15,085 bases of DNA from JANLUX01 sp031363705 (lineage in GTDB: Bacteria > Bacteroidota > Bacteroidia > AKYH767-A > OLB10): positions 1 to 15,085 of the forward strand of contig JANLUX010000107.1 of the NCBI GenBank assembly GCA_031363705.1, given 5' to 3'. Positions within the stretch are counted from its first letter, which is position 1; the number at the start of each line of letters is the position of its first letter. Positions 12,619 through 15,085 of this stretch are shown one piece after another. The translations under genes were made by a program, and so were the position numbers. The notes beneath the pieces were generated by a model. The model was not told where the DNA came from, ran no database searches, and saw nothing but the letters and a program-made list of their open reading frames with translations.

Positions 12619-13785
12619 ATGCAAGCAATTAAAAAACGTGTTTTAATTTGTCCGCTCAATTGGGGATTAGGTCATGCAACGAGATGTATTCCTGTTATTA
12701 AAGAATTAATAAATCAGGAAGCGGATGTTATGATTGCCAGTGATGGTGATTCATTGGAGTTATTGAAAAAAGAATTTCCATCATTGAAATATCAATCATT
12801 AAGTACAAAGGCAATTAATTATTCTGCAAGTGGAAATATGGTTTGGCAGATGATAAAATCATCACCACGAATGTTCCGAAACATTTATCAGGAGCATCAG
12901 CAAATAAAAAAACTCATTAAAGAATTTAATATTGATATTGTTATTTCCGATAATCGATATGGCTGCTGGAGTAAAAATTGTTTTTCGGTTTTTATTACAC
13001 ATCAGTTAAACATTCAATGTCCGAAAGGATTGAAATGGTTGCAACCGTTGTTAAATCGTATCAATCATTTTTTCATTCGTAAATACAATGAATGTTGGGT
13101 TCCTGATGAAAAAGAATTGCCGGGGCTTTCAGGAATATTGTCGCATGGAGATTATTATTTACCACAAATACATTTTATCGGAGCCTTATCAAGGTTTGCA
13201 GAAGTAGATAATTCAATTGATAAATCTGATCGAAATAAATATCCGGAGAATACTCCCCTCTCCCCTTGGAGAGGGGCAGGGGGTGAGGCTAAATCATTTG
13301 ATCTCCTCGTAATCCTCTCCGGTCTCGAACCACAAAGAACCATTTTTGAAAATCAAATTATCGAACAGGTTTCATCCCGAAGCATCGGGACAAATCTTCA
13401 ATCGTTAATTGTTCGTGGTAAACCAAAAGAAATAAGCGTTCCGAAGGTTACATCAACTATTACCATTGTAAATCATTTAGAAACTCCGTTATTAAAATTT
13501 CATATTCAACACGCAAAAAATATTTTATGCCGTCCCGGATATTCAACCATTATGGATTTGGCAGTGTTGGGAAGAAAAGCAATCATTGTTCCTACACCAG
13601 GACAAACAGAACAGGAATATTTAGCAGGTTTCTTTCATCTCCAAAAAAAACATTTCATGCAATTGCAAAATCAATTTGATCTTGAACTTGCTTTAAAAGG
13701 AATTGAATATTGTGATGAGCTTAAAATTGATTTGCAGGAAAATTTGTTGGAGAAAAATATAAAAAGGGTTTTGAATAGTACTTAA
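12619..13785 (+). CDS. MurG-like (GT28-type) glycosyltransferase with repeat insertions
   Basis: A 388-aa GT-B fold protein. The N-terminal Rossmann domain has RVLICPLNWGLGHATRC (7-23), the GxGH loop of MurG-type enzymes, DGDS (42-45) and VISDNRYGCW (108-117). The C-terminal domain has LLVILSGLEPQRTIFE (229-244), VNHL at 284-287 and the nucleotide-sugar/acceptor block NILCRPGYSTIMDLAVLGRK (301-320) with IIVPTPGQTEQEYLA (322-336). Donor and acceptor are unknown; a cytoplasmic enzyme acting on a lipid or sugar acceptor at the inner face of the membrane is the likely role. I chose ATG 12619 because the conserved domain begins 7 residues later and the preceding frame is inverted-repeat DNA. Two palindromic repeats are inserted in frame: 13252-13289 in the interdomain linker (residues about 212-224) and 13375-13396 (about 253-260). 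Both keep the fold's core motifs intact. Confidence 0.85.
   Translation: MQAIKKRVLICPLNWGLGHATRCIPVIKELINQEADVMIASDGDSLELLKKEFPSLKYQSLSTKAINYSASGNMVWQMIKSSPRMFRNIYQEHQQIKKLIKEFNIDIVISDNRYGCWSKNCFSVFITHQLNIQCPKGLKWLQPLLNRINHFFIRKYNECWVPDEKELPGLSGILSHGDYYLPQIHFIGALSRFAEVDNSIDKSDRNKYPENTPLSPWRGAGGEAKSFDLLVILSGLEPQRTIFENQIIEQVSSRSIGTNLQSLIVRGKPKEISVPKVTSTITIVNHLETPLLKFHIQHAKNILCRPGYSTIMDLAVLGRKAIIVPTPGQTEQEYLAGFFHLQKKHFMQLQNQFDLELALKGIEYCDELKIDLQENLLEKNIKRVLNST
13252..13289. repeat. In-frame CTCCCCTCTCC/GGAGAGGGG palindromic repeat inside a gene
   Basis: A 38-bp GC-rich insert in an AT-rich gene. CCCCTCTCC (13255-13263) and GGAGAGGGG (13268-13276) form a 9-bp stem with a CCTT loop, followed by CAGGGGGTGAGGC. 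Elements of the form CTCCCCTCTCCTTTGGAGAG... with GGGTGAGG are widespread dispersed repeats in bacterial genomes; on the other strand they encode peptides of the SPPAPLQGE type. Here it encodes TPLSPWRGAGGEA in the linker between the two Rossmann domains. Confidence 0.8.
13375..13396. repeat. In-frame TCCCGA/TCGGGA palindromic repeat inside a gene
   Basis: TCCCGA (13375-13380) and TCGGGA (13385-13390) flank AGCA and are followed by CAAATC. It shares 17 of 22 bases with 3491-3512. It encodes SRSIGTN in a surface loop of the glycosyltransferase. Confidence 0.6.
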
Positions 13786-13816
13786 AACAAAGTAGAGTGA
13801 GTAATTTACCAAATGA

Positions 13817-14200
13817 TTACAACATCTCAAGCATTTGCAAATTAGAAATAACGCTAAAGTCTTTATTATTCAGAGTAGCAATTTTATAATTATTTACCCG
13901 GGCAGTTGCAGCAATTGCGATATCACTAAAGCCGATTGATTTTTTATTTTTTAATAATTCCTTCCTGATCAGCACTGCTTCGTCAGCAATGTCTTTTGAA
14001 AATGGCAGCAAGGCAACTGAAGAAAGTAATTGGCTCCAAAATACATCTTGATGCAAATTGCTGCCAACATATATTTCGTAATGTGTGATGACCGAAATTG
14101 CAAAATGTGAATGAGTTTCTGAAAGCCGATAGAAAAATGTTTTGTCCTTTTCTTTGTTTCGAAAATATTCTATCAGAACCGAAGTGTCAAGCAGAATCAC
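13817..14200 (-). CDS. PIN-domain toxin, VapC-like ribonuclease
   Basis: A 127-aa PIN domain, the usual VapC size. The metal-binding acidic residues are in place: D5 in MILLDTSVLIEYF (1-13), E42 in THYEIYVG (39-46), D93 in GFSDIAIAATA (90-100), and the final TLNNKDF block (109-115; D114). VapC toxins cut tRNA or rRNA and halt growth when the paired antitoxin is lost. Its ATG overlaps the antitoxin stop by 4 nt (14197-14200), the standard coupling for such pairs. It ends 31 bp from the convergent glycosyltransferase. The RNA target cannot be told from sequence. Confidence 0.9.
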   Translation of the reverse strand: MILLDTSVLIEYFRNKEKDKTFFYRLSETHSHFAISVITHYEIYVGSNLHQDVFWSQLLSSVALLPFSKDIADEAVLIRKELLKNKKSIGFSDIAIAATARVNNYKIATLNNKDFSVISNLQMLEML

Positions 14201-14427
14201 GATGATGTAAATTTATCCACATGCTCTTTTCTTTTTAAGAAAGCTTGGTATTCAGTGTTTTTCCAGATGGGTCCGTTCAAAAGTAGTTTTTGCAAATCAG
14301 TTGGTTTTTCTTTTATATTCAATTCTGATTGTAACGCTGCAATAAGCTTTCTTTTTTGCTTCATGGGCAATCTCTTCACAAAAAAAAGTAGTTGTTCAAA
14401 TCCCAATTTAAAATTCAGTTCCATCAT
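14197..14427 (-). CDS. Small antitoxin partner of the PIN-domain toxin
   Basis: A 76-aa (or 75-aa, from the second ATG at 14424) protein directly upstream of the toxin with an ATGA overlap. It is not a recognisable AbrB, RHH or Phd protein. The N-terminal half is helical with a basic LPMKQKRKLIAALQSEL (20-36); the second half LLLNGPIWKNTEYQAFLKRK (48-67) is a pattern that recurs in Bacteroidota antitoxins next to PIN toxins and is expected to wrap the toxin active site. Without a clear DNA-binding fold, autoregulation is uncertain. A TAGTTTTG box on the same strand at 14441-14448 could drive the pair independently of the upstream pyruvate dehydrogenase gene. Confidence 0.8.
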   Translation of the reverse strand: MMELNFKLGFEQLLFFVKRLPMKQKRKLIAALQSELNIKEKPTDLQKLLLNGPIWKNTEYQAFLKRKEHVDKFTSS

Positions 14428-14440
14428 TTTGTTAATTATA

Positions 14441-14448
14441 CAAAACTA
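14441..14448 (-). promoter_or_regulatory. Putative -7 promoter box for the toxin-antitoxin pair
   Basis: TAGTTTTG on the minus strand matches TAnnTTTG exactly and lies 13 nt before the antitoxin ATG, giving a very short leader. It sits in the 36-bp gap after the pyruvate dehydrogenase stop. Confidence 0.35.
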
Positions 14449-14463
14449 AATAATATCTAAACT

Positions 14464-15085
14464 CTACTTCACCACATACATCACTTCCTTCACTGCCTTA
14501 ATTACACGTTCAGGATTTGGAAGATATGCTTCAATCAAAGTTGGAGCATAAGGTAAAGGAACATCACCACCCATCACACGGATTACAGGAGCATCGAGAT
14601 AATCAAAAGCTTCTCGCTGAACTTTAAATGTGACTTCAGTTGCAATGGAACCAAGTGGCCAGCTCTCTTCAACGATCACCAAACGATTGGTTTTTTTAAC
14701 TGATTCAATCACTGTTTTATAATCAATAGGCCGCACACTTCTCAAATCAATAACCTCGGCATTGATATTTTCTTTGGCTAATTCTTCAGCAGCTTTCAAT
14801 GCAATTTTCATCATCTTGCCAAATGAAACAATGGTAACATCAGTTCCTGCACGTTTAATATCAGCAATACCAATCGGCATTAAATACTCACCGTCCGGCA
14901 CCATTCCTTTATCACCATACATCTGTTCACTCTCCATAAAAATTACAGGATCATCATCACGTATGGCTGACTTCAATAAACCTTTTGCATCAGCCGGATT
15001 ACTTGGAACCACCACTTTCAAACCCGGACAGTTTGCGTACCAGCTTTCAAATGCCTGTGAGTGCTGCGAGCTAAGCATTCCTGCA
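14464..15085 (-). CDS. pdhB: Pyruvate dehydrogenase E1 component, beta subunit (5' end cut by window)
   Basis: The C-terminal 206 or so residues of a protein of about 325 aa; the frame continues past the right edge (GCA GGA before the ATG at 15078 encodes AG of the conserved AGMLSSQHSQ block), so that ATG is internal. The E1 beta subunit forms the alpha2-beta2 thiamine-diphosphate decarboxylase that feeds the acetyl group of pyruvate to lipoyl-E2. Visible family blocks: SQHSQAFESWYANCPGLKVV, PSNPADAKGLLKSAIRDDDP with VIFMES, the transketolase C-terminal domain from about TDVTIVSFGKM, with AEVIDLRSVRPIDYKTV and VEESWPLGS, and the near-terminal VMGGDVPLPYAPTLE-like motif. The related 2-oxoisovalerate E1 beta cannot be fully excluded without the N-terminus, but the pattern fits PdhB better. 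Downstream lies an unrelated toxin-antitoxin pair. Confidence 0.9.
   Translation of the reverse strand, partial: AGMLSSQHSQAFESWYANCPGLKVVVPSNPADAKGLLKSAIRDDDPVIFMESEQMYGDKGMVPDGEYLMPIGIADIKRAGTDVTIVSFGKMMKIALKAAEELAKENINAEVIDLRSVRPIDYKTVIESVKKTNRLVIVEESWPLGSIATEVTFKVQREAFDYLDAPVIRVMGGDVPLPYAPTLIEAYLPNPERVIKAVKEVMYVVK

Noticed and set aside
13786..13816. Terminator between the convergent glycosyltransferase and toxin genes
   Set aside because: The 31-bp gap has no stem of useful length and no T-run after one.

Overview
The window looks like a chromosomal segment from a member of the Bacteroidota, probably near Chitinophagales (an inference from gene content). Pointers are an AT-rich genome, a secreted Kelch protein ending in a type IX secretion (T9SS, Por) sorting domain, the Bacteroidota-type alternative GlmU-like enzyme, a LemA-TPM-TPM operon, TAnnTTTG-type -7 boxes before several genes, and abundant intergenic palindromic repeats. 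No tRNA, rRNA, integrase, transposase or CRISPR array is visible.

Layout. 1-1813 (-): a large membrane glycosyltransferase with a GT2 head, several membrane helices, a Rossmann-like part and what looks like a remnant of a sugar-phosphate transferase; its 3' end is cut by the window edge. 2013-3414 (-): recR and a SAM-dependent O-methyltransferase, separated by a perfect 27-bp hairpin. 3511-5046 (-): an exported helical-repeat protein that resembles the eukaryotic Iml2/TTC39 family. 5047-5547: a divergent 500-bp intergenic region holding two different inverted-repeat elements. 5548-9593 (+): the GlmU-like sugar nucleotidyltransferase, the Kelch/T9SS protein, a roughly 378-bp array of nine 42-bp palindromic units, and an MscS-family channel. 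9598-11547 (-): a lemA - TPM - TPM operon with an ATGA overlap between the two TPM genes. 11796-12461 (-): trmB. 12619-13785 (+): a MurG-like (GT28-type) glycosyltransferase whose reading frame carries two palindromic repeat insertions. 13817-14427 (-): a VapBC-like toxin-antitoxin pair. 14464-15085 (-): the C-terminal two thirds of pyruvate dehydrogenase E1 beta, cut by the right edge.

Most genes are housekeeping or envelope functions and do not form one pathway. Cell-surface chemistry recurs: two glycosyltransferases, a sugar nucleotidyltransferase, a surface Kelch protein, an osmotic channel and a membrane-associated LemA/TPM operon. The least ordinary content is the repeat DNA. At least five distinct palindromic repeat types occur in 15 kb, several of them inside or touching coding sequence, and one (8018-8395) is a tandem array whose period equals four helical turns. 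No clearly new multi-gene system is evident; the array, the Iml2/TTC39-like protein and the mobile inverted-repeat family are the best candidates for undescribed biology.
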